Assembly (NCBI GenBank): GCA_031178645.1
Contig: JAPSIP010000005.1
Location: forward strand, 1-16,103
Direction: 5' to 3'
Length of the DNA stretch: 16,103 nucleotides
Source of the DNA: Paracoccus sp. (in: a-proteobacteria)
GTDB taxonomy: Bacteria; Pseudomonadota; Alphaproteobacteria; Rhodobacterales; Rhodobacteraceae
How positions within the stretch are numbered: position 1 is the first letter of the stretch; each line of letters starts with the position of its first letter. The translations under genes were made by a program, and so were the position numbers. The notes under the pieces are model-generated. The model saw only the letters and a list, made by a program, of their open reading frames with translations. It was not told where the DNA came from and made no database searches. Shown here piece by piece: positions 6,818 to 13,551 of the stretch.

Positions 6818-8121
6818 AACCCCAGCCTGTCGCGCAATCCGTACCAGGCCATCCCCGCCACCAGCAGCGGACTGCGCAGCATCGACCCGCCCGGAAAAGG
6901 CCGCGCCGGAATGGCGGCCATCGTGTCGAAGCCCTCCGCCTGGCCCGCCACCGCATCGGTCATCAGCCTGCCCGCAAGCGTCGCGATCGCGACCCCATGC
7001 CCGGAATAGCCGCCAGCCGACAGGCAGTTCGGCGCGGGCCGGGCGAAATGGGGCATCCGGTTCATCGTGATCGCCAGCGTCCCGCCCCAGGCATGGGTGA
7101 TCCGGATATGGCGCAACTGGGGATAAACCGACAGAAGATGAGGCCGGACCAAAGCCGCGATGTCCTTGGGGAAACGATAGGTGGCCGTCTCTCCCCCGCC
7201 GAAGATCAGGCGGCGTTCATCGTCCAGCCGCCAATAGTTGACCACGAACTTGGTATCGGCCACGCCGACATTCTGCGGCAGGATTTCGGGAAAATCGCTG
7301 CCCAGCGGCTCGGTCGCGACGACATAGTTGTTGATCGGCATGACCCGCGCGGCCACCTTCGCGTCCAGCCGTCCCTGATAGCCATTCCCGGCTAGGATCA
7401 CATGGTCGCAGATGATCTTGCCGGTGTCGCACAGCACGCGGCTTTTCTGCGTGGCCGTGCCATGCTCGACCCGGTGGACATGGCTTTGCTCGAAAATGCG
7501 GACGCCCGCCGCCACTGCCAGCCGCGCCATGCCAAGCGACAGGTTCAGCGGATGGACATGGCCCGCGCCCCAGTCCACGTCGCCGCCGACATAGGCCGTG
7601 CTGCCCAGATGCACCGCCAAGGCATCCCGGTCCAAGGGCTGCACCTTGTCATAGCCGTAACGCCCGGCCAGATGCGCCGCCATCTGCGCGCTGTGGCGGA
7701 CCTCGGACGCGCTGCGGCAGGCATGGGCCACCCCGTCGCGGATCGGCACACCGGCTTCGGCAGCCAGCGACCGAACCAAGGCCTTCGCCTCGTCGGCCAG
7801 ATCCCACAGGCGGCGGGCGGTGTCAGCACCGAACTGGCGTTCCAGCCAGTCCACCTCTTGCCGCTGGCCCGAGCCGATCTGCCCGCCATTGCGCCCCGAT
7901 GCGCCAAAGCCCACCCGATGCGCATCGACCAGCACCACGTCACGCCCGGCCCGCGCCAGATGCAGGGCCGCCGACAGGCCCGTATAGCCGCCGCCGACCA
8001 CCGCAACGTCGGCCCGCACCTCGCCCTTCAGCGGGGGAAAGCGGTCAAGGGCCGCGCAGGTCTCGGCATAGATGCTGGGCGGATATTCCCCGCGCCGGTC
8101 ATTGGCATAAAGCAGCTTCAT
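6814..8121 (-). CDS. puuB: FAD-dependent oxidoreductase, gamma-glutamylputrescine oxidase-like
   Basis: A 435-residue DAO-family flavoenzyme. The N-terminus (MKLLYANDRRGEYPPS) and length resemble PuuB, which oxidises gamma-glutamylputrescine to gamma-glutamyl-aminobutyraldehyde, releasing ammonia and hydrogen peroxide. The FAD Rossmann motif VVGGGYTGLSAALHLARAG is at residues 41-59. A second flavin-contact stretch, GFGASGRNGGQIGSG, is at 71-85. A C-terminal SAGGYSGHGVAIATLAG segment is typical of the family's FAD-binding end. It is the last gene of a three-gene operon: its ATG overlaps the stop of the glutamine synthetase gene as ATGA, and no good ribosome-binding site is seen, so coupling is likely. 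Context with a PuuA-like enzyme supports a gamma-glutamyl-amine substrate. The exact amine is not determined, and glycine/sarcosine-oxidase-type activity on another amine remains possible. Confidence 0.85.
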   Translation of the reverse strand: MKLLYANDRRGEYPPSIYAETCAALDRFPPLKGEVRADVAVVGGGYTGLSAALHLARAGRDVVLVDAHRVGFGASGRNGGQIGSGQRQEVDWLERQFGADTARRLWDLADEAKALVRSLAAEAGVPIRDGVAHACRSASEVRHSAQMAAHLAGRYGYDKVQPLDRDALAVHLGSTAYVGGDVDWGAGHVHPLNLSLGMARLAVAAGVRIFEQSHVHRVEHGTATQKSRVLCDTGKIICDHVILAGNGYQGRLDAKVAARVMPINNYVVATEPLGSDFPEILPQNVGVADTKFVVNYWRLDDERRLIFGGGETATYRFPKDIAALVRPHLLSVYPQLRHIRITHAWGGTLAITMNRMPHFARPAPNCLSAGGYSGHGVAIATLAGRLMTDAVAGQAEGFDTMAAIPARPFPGGSMLRSPLLVAGMAWYGLRDRLGF

Positions 8122-9476
8122 ACGTTCAGCAGCAGATGTTCGCGTTCCCAGGGGCTGATGACCTGCAGGAACTCCTTGTATTCGTTGCGTTTGACGGATT
8201 CGTAGACTGCGGTGAAATCCTCGCCCAGAACGCCCCGCATCGGTGCGTTGTCCGCCATGATGTCAAGCGCATCGCCCAGGTTGTAAGGCAGTTCGTCCTG
8301 CGACGACATGTAGGCGTCGCCCAAGCATTCGCCGCGCGGATTCTCACCCTCGACCAGGCCCAGGTAGCCGCAGGCGAGGCTCGCGGCGATGCCCAGATAA
8401 GGGTTGCAGTCCATGCCCGCCAAGCGGTTTTCCACCCGCCGCGCCTCGGGACTGGAAATCGGCACGCGCAGGCCGGTGGTGCGGTTGTCGCGGCCCCATT
8501 CCAGGTTGATCGGTGCCGCGAAGTCCGGGACATAGCGGCGATAGCTGTTCACATAGGGCGCCAGCAGCGCGATGGCTGCGGGCAGGTGCTTCTGCATCCC
8601 GGCGATGAAATGCAGGAACTGGGGCGTCTCGGCCCCCTTTTCATCGGAAAAGATGTTCCGGCCCGTCGCCACGTCGATGATCGAATGATGCAGGTGCATG
8701 GCGCTGCCCGGCTCGCCCTCGATCGGCTTGGCCATGAAGGTCGCAAAGCAGTCGTGGCGCAGCGCGGCTTCGCGGATCAGGCGCTTGAAGTAGAAGATTT
8801 CATCGGCAAGCGCGACTGGATCTCCGTGGTTCAGGTTGATCTCGACCTGCCCCGCGCCGCCTTCCTGAAGGATTCCGTCGATCTCGAACCCCTGGGCTTC
8901 GGCAAAGTCATAGATGTCGTCGATGACCTTGCCGTATTCATCGACCGCCGACATGGAATAGGCCTGCTTCGCCGCCGCGCGCCGCCCCGTGCGGCCCATC
9001 GGCGGGATGATCGGCTGGTTGGGGTCGATGTTGCGCGCGACCAGGAAGAACTCCATCTCGGGCGCGACGACCGGCTTCCATCCCCGCTGGCGATACAGAT
9101 CAACCACGCGCTTCAGCACGTTGCGCGGCGCGATGGGCACCGGGTTGCCCTGCTGGTCATAGGCGTCGTGGATCACCTGCAGCGTCCAGTCCGCCGTCCA
9201 GGGCGCGGCGGTGGCGGTGGTGAAATCCGGGGTCAGGATCATGTCGGGTTCGGTAAACGCCCCCGCCGGGTTGTCGGCCCATTCCCCCGTGATCGTCTGC
9301 AGGAAGATCGAGTTCGGCAGGTAGAACTTTTCCTGCCGCGCGAATTTCGATGCGGGCATGGCCTTGCCGCGCGCGACACCCGCGATGTCGGCCAGGATGC
9401 ATTCGACCTCGTCCAGCCTGCGGCCGGCCACGAAGTCGCGGGCGGCCTGGGGCAGCCTGTCGATCCAGTCGCTCAT
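8118..9476 (-). CDS. puuA: glutamine synthetase family protein, gamma-glutamylputrescine synthetase-like
   Basis: A 452-residue GS-fold ligase that should couple glutamate to an amine at the cost of ATP, probably putrescine by context. Family ligands are visible: EMEFF (Glu140, Glu142), GQVEINL (Glu212), AMHLHHS (His261, His263), the Arg region NLEWGRDNRTTGLRVP (324-339) and ENRLAGMDCNPYL (349-361). There is no adenylylation-loop signature like that of housekeeping GlnA, and the length fits the PuuA/GlnA3-4-type group. The ATG at 9476 is chosen because it overlaps the stop of the upstream gene (ATGA) and has AGGGGTG a few bases upstream. A longer open frame upstream just runs antisense-of-frame through the amidotransferase gene. 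Its partner PuuB follows with another ATGA overlap. Alternative substrates include other polyamines or ethanolamine. Confidence 0.88.
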   Translation of the reverse strand: MSDWIDRLPQAARDFVAGRRLDEVECILADIAGVARGKAMPASKFARQEKFYLPNSIFLQTITGEWADNPAGAFTEPDMILTPDFTTATAAPWTADWTLQVIHDAYDQQGNPVPIAPRNVLKRVVDLYRQRGWKPVVAPEMEFFLVARNIDPNQPIIPPMGRTGRRAAAKQAYSMSAVDEYGKVIDDIYDFAEAQGFEIDGILQEGGAGQVEINLNHGDPVALADEIFYFKRLIREAALRHDCFATFMAKPIEGEPGSAMHLHHSIIDVATGRNIFSDEKGAETPQFLHFIAGMQKHLPAAIALLAPYVNSYRRYVPDFAAPINLEWGRDNRTTGLRVPISSPEARRVENRLAGMDCNPYLGIAASLACGYLGLVEGENPRGECLGDAYMSSQDELPYNLGDALDIMADNAPMRGVLGEDFTAVYESVKRNEYKEFLQVISPWEREHLLLNV

Positions 9477-10171
9477 GCGGCACCCCTGCTGATGGCGCGG
9501 GGCTGCTTGAAGAAGGCCTCGATCCGCTCGGCGATGGCGTCCGTCCCCTTGGCCTCGCCCATGCGGTCGATGGCGCGGTCCATCAACTCCTGCGGGACGC
9601 GGCCCTTGCCGCGCTTCTCCATCAAGGCAAGGATGAAGTCGTCCGAAAACTCGGGGTGGGCCTGCACCGTGAAGGCGCGGTCGCCATAGATCAGGGCGGC
9701 ATTCTCGCAAAACTCGTTGCGTCCCGCGACCTGCGCTTCCTTGGGCAGCACCACCACCTGATCCTGGTGCCATGCGTTGAGGCGCACCGTCTCGCCCCCG
9801 AAGTCATAGTCATGCGTGCCCACCGCCCAGCCGCCCGGATGCTTTGTCACCGTGCCGCCAAGCGCCTGCGCGATGATCTGGTGGCCGAAGCAGATACCAA
9901 CCATCGGCACCGCCGCGTCATAGGCATCGCGGATGAAGCGTTCCAGCGGGCGGATGAAGGCGTGATCCTCGTATGCCCCGTGGCGCGACCCGGTCAGCAG
10001 CCAGCCATCGGCGTCGTGGACGGATGCCGGAAACTCCATCTCCTCGACATGCCAAGTGCGGAACTGAAAGCCGCGCCCGTCCAGAAGCCGGACGAACAGG
10101 TCAGGGTAATCGCCCATGTCCTGCTTCAATTCGGCGGGCGCCTGGCCGCATTGAAGAATGCCGATGCGCAT
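9473..10171 (-). CDS. class I glutamine amidotransferase, possible gamma-glutamyl hydrolase of the puu operon
   Basis: A 232-residue stand-alone class I GATase. The nucleophile elbow is GICFGHQ (Cys94), and the catalytic His-Glu pair is in VQAHPEF (His172, Glu174), so the triad is intact. The start MRIGILQCG at 10171 is chosen over an in-frame upstream ATG at 10252, whose extra 27 residues do not look like the family. It is the first gene of the operon with puuA and puuB. By context it may release glutamate from gamma-glutamyl-GABA, the job of PuuD in E. coli. The elbow here is GuaA-like (Phe-Gly-His) rather than the C-R-G-x-Q form usual in C26 PuuD hydrolases, so this would be an analogue rather than a clear orthologue. 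No synthetase domain is attached. The leader upstream carries an interrupted inverted repeat. Confidence 0.85.
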   Translation of the reverse strand: MRIGILQCGQAPAELKQDMGDYPDLFVRLLDGRGFQFRTWHVEEMEFPASVHDADGWLLTGSRHGAYEDHAFIRPLERFIRDAYDAAVPMVGICFGHQIIAQALGGTVTKHPGGWAVGTHDYDFGGETVRLNAWHQDQVVVLPKEAQVAGRNEFCENAALIYGDRAFTVQAHPEFSDDFILALMEKRGKGRVPQELMDRAIDRMGEAKGTDAIAERIEAFFKQPRAISRGAA

Positions 10172-10185
10172 GAAAAACCTGCGAT

Positions 10186-10239
10186 GTTGCTGCAGGCAGG
10201 AAGGTAGTCGCGCGGACGGGGGGCCTGCAAGGGGGCAAC
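10186..10239 (-). repeat. interrupted inverted repeat in the amidotransferase leader
   Basis: GTTGC+TGCAGG (10186-10196) faces CCTGCA (10224-10229) and GCAAC (10235-10239). This gives an 11-bp imperfect stem with a five-base bulge (10230-10234) and a 27-nt loop. It lies 15 bp upstream of the amidotransferase ATG, inside the probable untranslated leader on the minus strand. It could be an operator or an RNA structure; no known riboswitch is recognised. Confidence 0.35.
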
Positions 10240-10258
10240 ACGCTTTCGCCAAGCCGTG

Positions 10259-10335
10259 AATATTCCGTCATATTATATAATGTTAAAATAATACCGATTG
10301 GTTTATTATAATATATCTTTTCCGGATATATTATC
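10259..10335. promoter_or_regulatory. AT-rich divergent promoter region with two palindromic -10 motifs
   Basis: These 77 bp contain only 16 G/C bases (about 21%), in sharp contrast to the surrounding DNA. Two perfect 10-bp palindromes are present, ATTATATAAT (10272-10281) and TATTATAATA (10304-10313). Each contains TATAAT on both strands, so either could act as a -10 element for the leftward amidotransferase-puuAB operon or the rightward LysE-type gene. No good -35 hexamer sits at 16-18 bp from any of them on either strand, which suggests activator-dependent or H-NS-like/nucleoid-protein-sensitive promoters. The TATAAT at 10307-10312 would place the rightward start about 17 nt before the exporter ATG. 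Confidence 0.5.
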
Positions 10336-10932
10336 ATGAGTTATTTTGGTGACATCCTTTTCATTTGCGGCTTGCATCTTGCAATAGCGGTAAGCCCCGG
10401 CCCCAGTACCGTCGCCATATGCTGCAGCGCCAGCATGGTAACGCGCAGGGCGGGTCTTTCGGTCGCGGCGGGTATCGTGACGGCAACCGGGCTGTGGGCG
10501 GGTGCGGCCCTGCTGGGCGCGGGTGCAGTCATCGCGTACCACGAGCATCTTCTTATGATTCTTCGCTTATCGTCAGGGATTTACCTGACGGGGATCGGCC
10601 TCCGGATGCTGGTGATGCCGCCCGCCTGGAACAGCCCGCGGGCCTGCGGTCAGCCCTTCCTGCTGGGGCTTCTGACGGCGCTGTCGAACCCGGTCGCGCT
10701 TGCCTTCTGGCTGGGAACATTCCTGACCGTAATACCCGCGACGGCCACAAACCGATTTTACGCGGCGATATTCGCGCTGATTATCCTGCAAAGCACAGTT
10801 TGGTATTTTCTGCTGGCGGTGCTGTCCTCCTCGGTACTGCCTGGGCGGATCTTCGGGGCGGCACGCAGCCTGCGCCAGATCGGGGCGGGGACGATGATCC
10901 TGATCGGGCTGAACGCGCTGATCGCCCACTGA
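10336..10932 (+). CDS. LysE/RhtB-family amino-acid exporter-like protein
   Basis: A 198-residue inner-membrane protein with five to six hydrophobic helices. The family motif is near the N-terminus (AVSPGPSTVAI, residues 18-28), and the second conserved stretch LLTALSNPVALAFWLGTF is at 112-129. The family exports amino acids or related small molecules; the substrate cannot be told. The first 35 codons use AGT, TTT, ATA, GTA and TTG in a way unlike neighbouring genes, and the promoter is very AT-rich, hinting at a different origin or strong regulation. There is no convincing Shine-Dalgarno sequence: only GGA nine bases upstream of the ATG. The gene is divergent from the amine-catabolic operon and followed after 77 bp by an aminotransferase. 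A role in removing an amino acid made by its neighbours is plausible but unproven. Confidence 0.85.
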   Translation: MSYFGDILFICGLHLAIAVSPGPSTVAICCSASMVTRRAGLSVAAGIVTATGLWAGAALLGAGAVIAYHEHLLMILRLSSGIYLTGIGLRMLVMPPAWNSPRACGQPFLLGLLTALSNPVALAFWLGTFLTVIPATATNRFYAAIFALIILQSTVWYFLLAVLSSSVLPGRIFGAARSLRQIGAGTMILIGLNALIAH

Positions 10933-11009
10933 TCCCCCTGCGGCCTTTGGCTGTCTGGCAGCGGGCCACGCCACGGGCTAGGCTGCTACCGATTGGACAG
11001 GAGAATGCG

Positions 11010-12140
11010 ATGCCCCATCTTCACCCCCACATCGACCCCGAGGGCTTGGACGAATTCTCGGTCGTCTTCACCGACCGTTCGCTGAACCACATGTCGCAGC
11101 GGTTCCAGCAGGTGATGCGCGACCTGTCCGCCACCCTGCGCGAGGTCTATTCCGCCCATCAGGTCGCCATCGTGCCCGGCGGCGGCACCTATGCGATGGA
11201 GGCGGTCGCGCGTCAGTTCGGCACCGGCCATGCACTGATCGTCCGCAACGGCTGGTTCAGCTATCGCTGGAGCCAGATTTTCGACATGGGCCGGTTCACC
11301 CGCGACACGACCGTGGTGATGGCGCGGCCCGCCGGGAATGAGCCGCAGCCCGCCTATGCCCCGCCCCCCATCGACGAAGTCGTGTTCCGGATCCACGAGA
11401 CGCGGCCCGACGCGGTCTTTGCGCCCCATGTCGAAACCTCGGCCGGGCTGATCCTGCCGGACGATTACATCCGTGCCCTGGCACAGGCCGCGCATGACGT
11501 GGGCGCGCTGATGGTGCTGGACTGCATCGCATCCGGCGCGGTCTGGGTGGACATGGCGGCGACCGGGGTGGACGTGCTGATCTCCGCCCCGCAAAAGGGC
11601 TGGTCGGCATCCCCCGCCGCCGGACTGGTGATGCTGTCCGAACGCGGCGCGGAACGGCTGGCGGAAACGGACAGCAACAGCTTTGCCCTGGACCTGAAGA
11701 AATGGCGCGCGATCATGGCCGCCTATGAAGATGGCGGCCACGCCTATCACGCGACCATGCCCACAGATGCCCTGCTGGGCTTGCGCGACGCGATGGAGGA
11801 GACGCGGGCAATGGGCTTTGACGCCGCGCGCGACGCGCAATGGCAGCTGGGCAACGCGGTTCGAGAGATGCTGGCCGAACGCGGTGTCAGGTCGGTCGCG
11901 GCACCGGGCTTTGCCGCGCCAGGCGTGGTGGTCAGCTATACCCAAGACCCCGAGGTCAAGAATGGCAAGAAGTTCTCCGCCGAAGGAATGCAGATCGCGG
12001 CGGGCGTGCCCCTGGCGGTGAACGAGGGCGATCAATTCTCGACCTTCCGGCTGGGGCTGTTCGGGCTGGACAAGCTGAAGGACGTGGACGGCACCCTGGC
12101 GCGGCTGCGCGCTGTTGCGGACAAGGTCATTCCGGCCTGA
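11010..12140 (+). CDS. class V PLP-dependent aminotransferase family protein
   Basis: A 376-residue fold-type I PLP enzyme of aminotransferase class V (alanine-glyoxylate/serine-pyruvate aminotransferase relatives). Visible features are the glycine-rich cofactor-phosphate region VPGGGTYAMEA (residues 55-65), VETSAG (141-146), Asp171 in MVLDCIASGA (pyridine-nitrogen partner) and Lys196 in SAPQKGWSASPA (expected Schiff-base lysine). The ATG at 11010 has AGGAGA five bases upstream; the open frame further 5' has no family character. Substrates are unknown: the usual chemistry is transfer of an amino group to glyoxylate or pyruvate. It sits behind the LysE-like gene in the same direction and ends at a strong terminator, so the two may form one unit. 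The 77-bp gap between them shows no clear promoter. Confidence 0.88.
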   Translation: MPHLHPHIDPEGLDEFSVVFTDRSLNHMSQRFQQVMRDLSATLREVYSAHQVAIVPGGGTYAMEAVARQFGTGHALIVRNGWFSYRWSQIFDMGRFTRDTTVVMARPAGNEPQPAYAPPPIDEVVFRIHETRPDAVFAPHVETSAGLILPDDYIRALAQAAHDVGALMVLDCIASGAVWVDMAATGVDVLISAPQKGWSASPAAGLVMLSERGAERLAETDSNSFALDLKKWRAIMAAYEDGGHAYHATMPTDALLGLRDAMEETRAMGFDAARDAQWQLGNAVREMLAERGVRSVAAPGFAAPGVVVSYTQDPEVKNGKKFSAEGMQIAAGVPLAVNEGDQFSTFRLGLFGLDKLKDVDGTLARLRAVADKVIPA

Positions 12141-12161
12141 CCGGCCAATCCTGAACGAGAG

Positions 12162-12186
12162 GGTCCGCCGCGATGGCGGGCCTTTT
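12162..12186 (+). terminator. intrinsic terminator after the aminotransferase gene
   Basis: GGTCCGCC (12162-12169) pairs with GGCGGGCC (12175-12182) across the loop GCGAT. This makes an 8-bp GC-rich stem with one T-G pair, followed at once by TTTT. It lies 22 bp after the TGA and separates the aminotransferase from the sulfate operon. Confidence 0.8.
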
Positions 12187-12197
12187 GCATTCCTGGC

Positions 12198-12214
12198 AGA
12201 GAATGTTCTTCTCT
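12198..12214. repeat. inverted repeat AGAGAA-N5-TTCTCT upstream of the sulfate operon
   Basis: A perfect 6-bp inverted repeat with a five-base centre lies 101 bp before the first gene of the operon and just after the terminator. Its size and position suit a protein-binding site, but no specific regulator is recognised. Confidence 0.3.
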
Positions 12215-12260
12215 CGCCGCCCGTCAGATCAACAAATCTTTGCTCTTGCTAAAGACGACT

Positions 12261-12288
12261 TTGCCTGTCGTTATTTGAGGAATAAAAA
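12261..12288 (+). promoter_or_regulatory. candidate promoter of the sulfate-uptake operon with an overlapping LysR-type site
   Basis: TTGCCT (12261-12266) and TAAAAA (12283-12288) form a weak sigma70-like pair with a 16-bp spacer, each matching four of six positions. The perfect inverted repeat TTATT-N5-AATAA (12271-12285) spans the spacer and touches the -10. It contains a T-N11-A box, the general shape bound by LysR-type regulators. CysB, the LysR-type activator of sulfur genes, would be the expected protein, but that is inference. The whole stretch 12220-12290 is AT-rich compared with the surroundings. Confidence 0.45.
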
Positions 12289-12314
12289 GCCCGTGAGTCA
12301 GAGGAGCGAGCAAG

Positions 12315-12527
12315 ATGACGATCCAAGGCCAGAGCATCGAAGCCAACCCGCTTTATTCGGTCAGCCTAATCGACCGGCGGACGGGACAGGTGCACCGCGT
12401 CAATGGCGCGCCGCTTCTGGCGCTGTCCCGGGAACCGCAGGCGGCCGCGGCCTCGCTGCTAAAGGGGCGCGACCCCGATCTGTGGGAAGCCCGGATCCAG
12501 CCCCTGGCGACCCGGACCCGGCAATAA
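12315..12527 (+). CDS. small sulfur-free protein leading the sulfate operon, unknown function
   Basis: I do not recognise this 70-residue protein. It has a good ribosome-binding site (AGGAG at 12302-12306, eight bases before the ATG) and is the first gene after a terminator and promoter candidate. It lies 22 bp before the sulfate-binding protein, all pointing to a real gene. It has no signal peptide or membrane segment. The predicted pattern is a beta hairpin ([16 protein letters not shown], 14-29), a helix (about 33-50) and a last strand (WEARIQPL, 57-64). It has no Cys and no Met except the initiator, a composition shared with the neighbouring binding protein and expected of products made during sulfur starvation. 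It does not resemble OscA/DUF2292, the small sulfur-starvation protein of pseudomonads. A cytoplasmic role linked to sulfur limitation is inferred from context only. Confidence 0.75.
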   Translation: MTIQGQSIEANPLYSVSLIDRRTGQVHRVNGAPLLALSREPQAAAASLLKGRDPDLWEARIQPLATRTRQ

Positions 12528-12549
12528 CCAGACCTTCAGGAGACGGTTC

Positions 12550-13551
12550 ATGTTCCTCACCCCTTCCAGCCGCTTTGGCGTCCCCTTGTCAGCCCTGGTC
12601 CTGGCCTTGGCGGTTTCAGCCCCGGTCCAGGCCGAAACGCTGCTGAACGTCAGCTACGATCCCACCCGCGAACTTTACCGCGAGGTGAACGAAGCCTTTG
12701 CCGAGGCCTGGACTGCCGCCGGCAACGAGGCGCCCACCATCGAGACCAGCCACGGCGGGTCCGGCGCGCAAGCGCGGTCGGTTATCGACGGGCTGAACGC
12801 GCAGGTGGTCACGCTGGCCTTGGCGTCCGACATCGACCGCATCGCCGAGGCCGGCAAGCTGCCCGTCGACTGGCAATCGAAGCTGCCGCACAATTCCAGC
12901 CCCTATACCTCGACCATCGTCTTCCTGGTGCGCGAGGGGAACCCCAAGGGCATCCAGGACTGGGGCGATCTGGTCAAGGACGGGGTCGAGGTGATCACGC
13001 CGAACCCCAAGACCTCGGGCGGGGCGCGGTGGAATTACCTTGCCGCCTGGGCCTGGGCTGAAACGAACGGCCAGGACCCGCAGGCCTTCGTGGCCGATCT
13101 TTATACCCATGTCCCCGTGCTGGACACCGGCGCGCGCGGATCGACCACCACCTTCGCGCAACGCGGCATCGGCGACGTGCTGCTGGCCTGGGAGAACGAA
13201 GCCTATCTGGCGCTGAAGGAAATCGGCGAGGATCAGTTCGACATCGTCGTGCCCTCGGTCAGCGTCCTGGCCGAACCGCCGGTTGCCATCGTCGAAGGCA
13301 ACATCGCCAGCGACGCGCAGCGCGAACTGGCGACGGCCTACCTGGACTTCCTTTATTCCCCCGAAGGCCAGGCGCTTGCCTTCAAGCACTTCTACCGCGC
13401 CTGGGACGACAGCGCCGCCGCGCCCGAGGATGTGGCCCGCTTCCCCAAGCTGGACCTGGTCAGCATCGAAGATTTCGGCGGCTGGAAGAAGGTGCAGCCC
13501 GAACATTTCGGTGACGGCGGCATCTTCGACCAGATTTATACGGCGAAATGA
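12550..13551 (+). CDS. sbp: sulfate/thiosulfate ABC transporter periplasmic binding protein
   Basis: A 333-residue Sbp/CysP-family periplasmic protein that captures sulfate (or thiosulfate) for CysTWA. The signal peptide covers about residues 1-28 and ends VQA|ET. The mature chain starts with the family hallmark [13 protein letters not shown], followed by [18 protein letters not shown] (64-81) and the PROSITE-like [16 protein letters not shown] stretch (152-167). It contains no Cys and no Met apart from the initiator, in line with the sulfur-poor composition known for sulfate-binding proteins. AGGAGA at 12538-12543 is a good ribosome-binding site. The stop overlaps the cysT start (ATGA). Sbp versus CysP, and so the sulfate/thiosulfate preference, is not settled by sequence alone. 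Confidence 0.95.
   Translation: MFLTPSSRFGVPLSALVLALAVSAPVQAETLLNVSYDPTRELYREVNEAFAEAWTAAGNEAPTIETSHGGSGAQARSVIDGLNAQVVTLALASDIDRIAEAGKLPVDWQSKLPHNSSPYTSTIVFLVREGNPKGIQDWGDLVKDGVEVITPNPKTSGGARWNYLAAWAWAETNGQDPQAFVADLYTHVPVLDTGARGSTTTFAQRGIGDVLLAWENEAYLALKEIGEDQFDIVVPSVSVLAEPPVAIVEGNIASDAQRELATAYLDFLYSPEGQALAFKHFYRAWDDSAAAPEDVARFPKLDLVSIEDFGGWKKVQPEHFGDGGIFDQIYTAK

Noticed and set aside
7899..9689. Long open frame (596 codons) on the plus strand opposite puuA/puuB
   Set aside because: It is antisense to clearly conserved genes, its translation is rich in His/Arg/Gln/Asp with no domain pattern, and long antisense frames are expected in GC-rich DNA.
9477..9773. Extending the glutamine synthetase start upstream in the same frame
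   Set aside because: The extra residues are an out-of-frame reading of the amidotransferase gene; the ATGA overlap and MSDWIDRL start are far more natural.
12315..12527. OscA/DUF2292 identity for the small sulfate-operon protein
   Set aside because: Position and size are suggestive, but I see no sequence likeness to the OscA pattern I know, so the gene is left as unknown.
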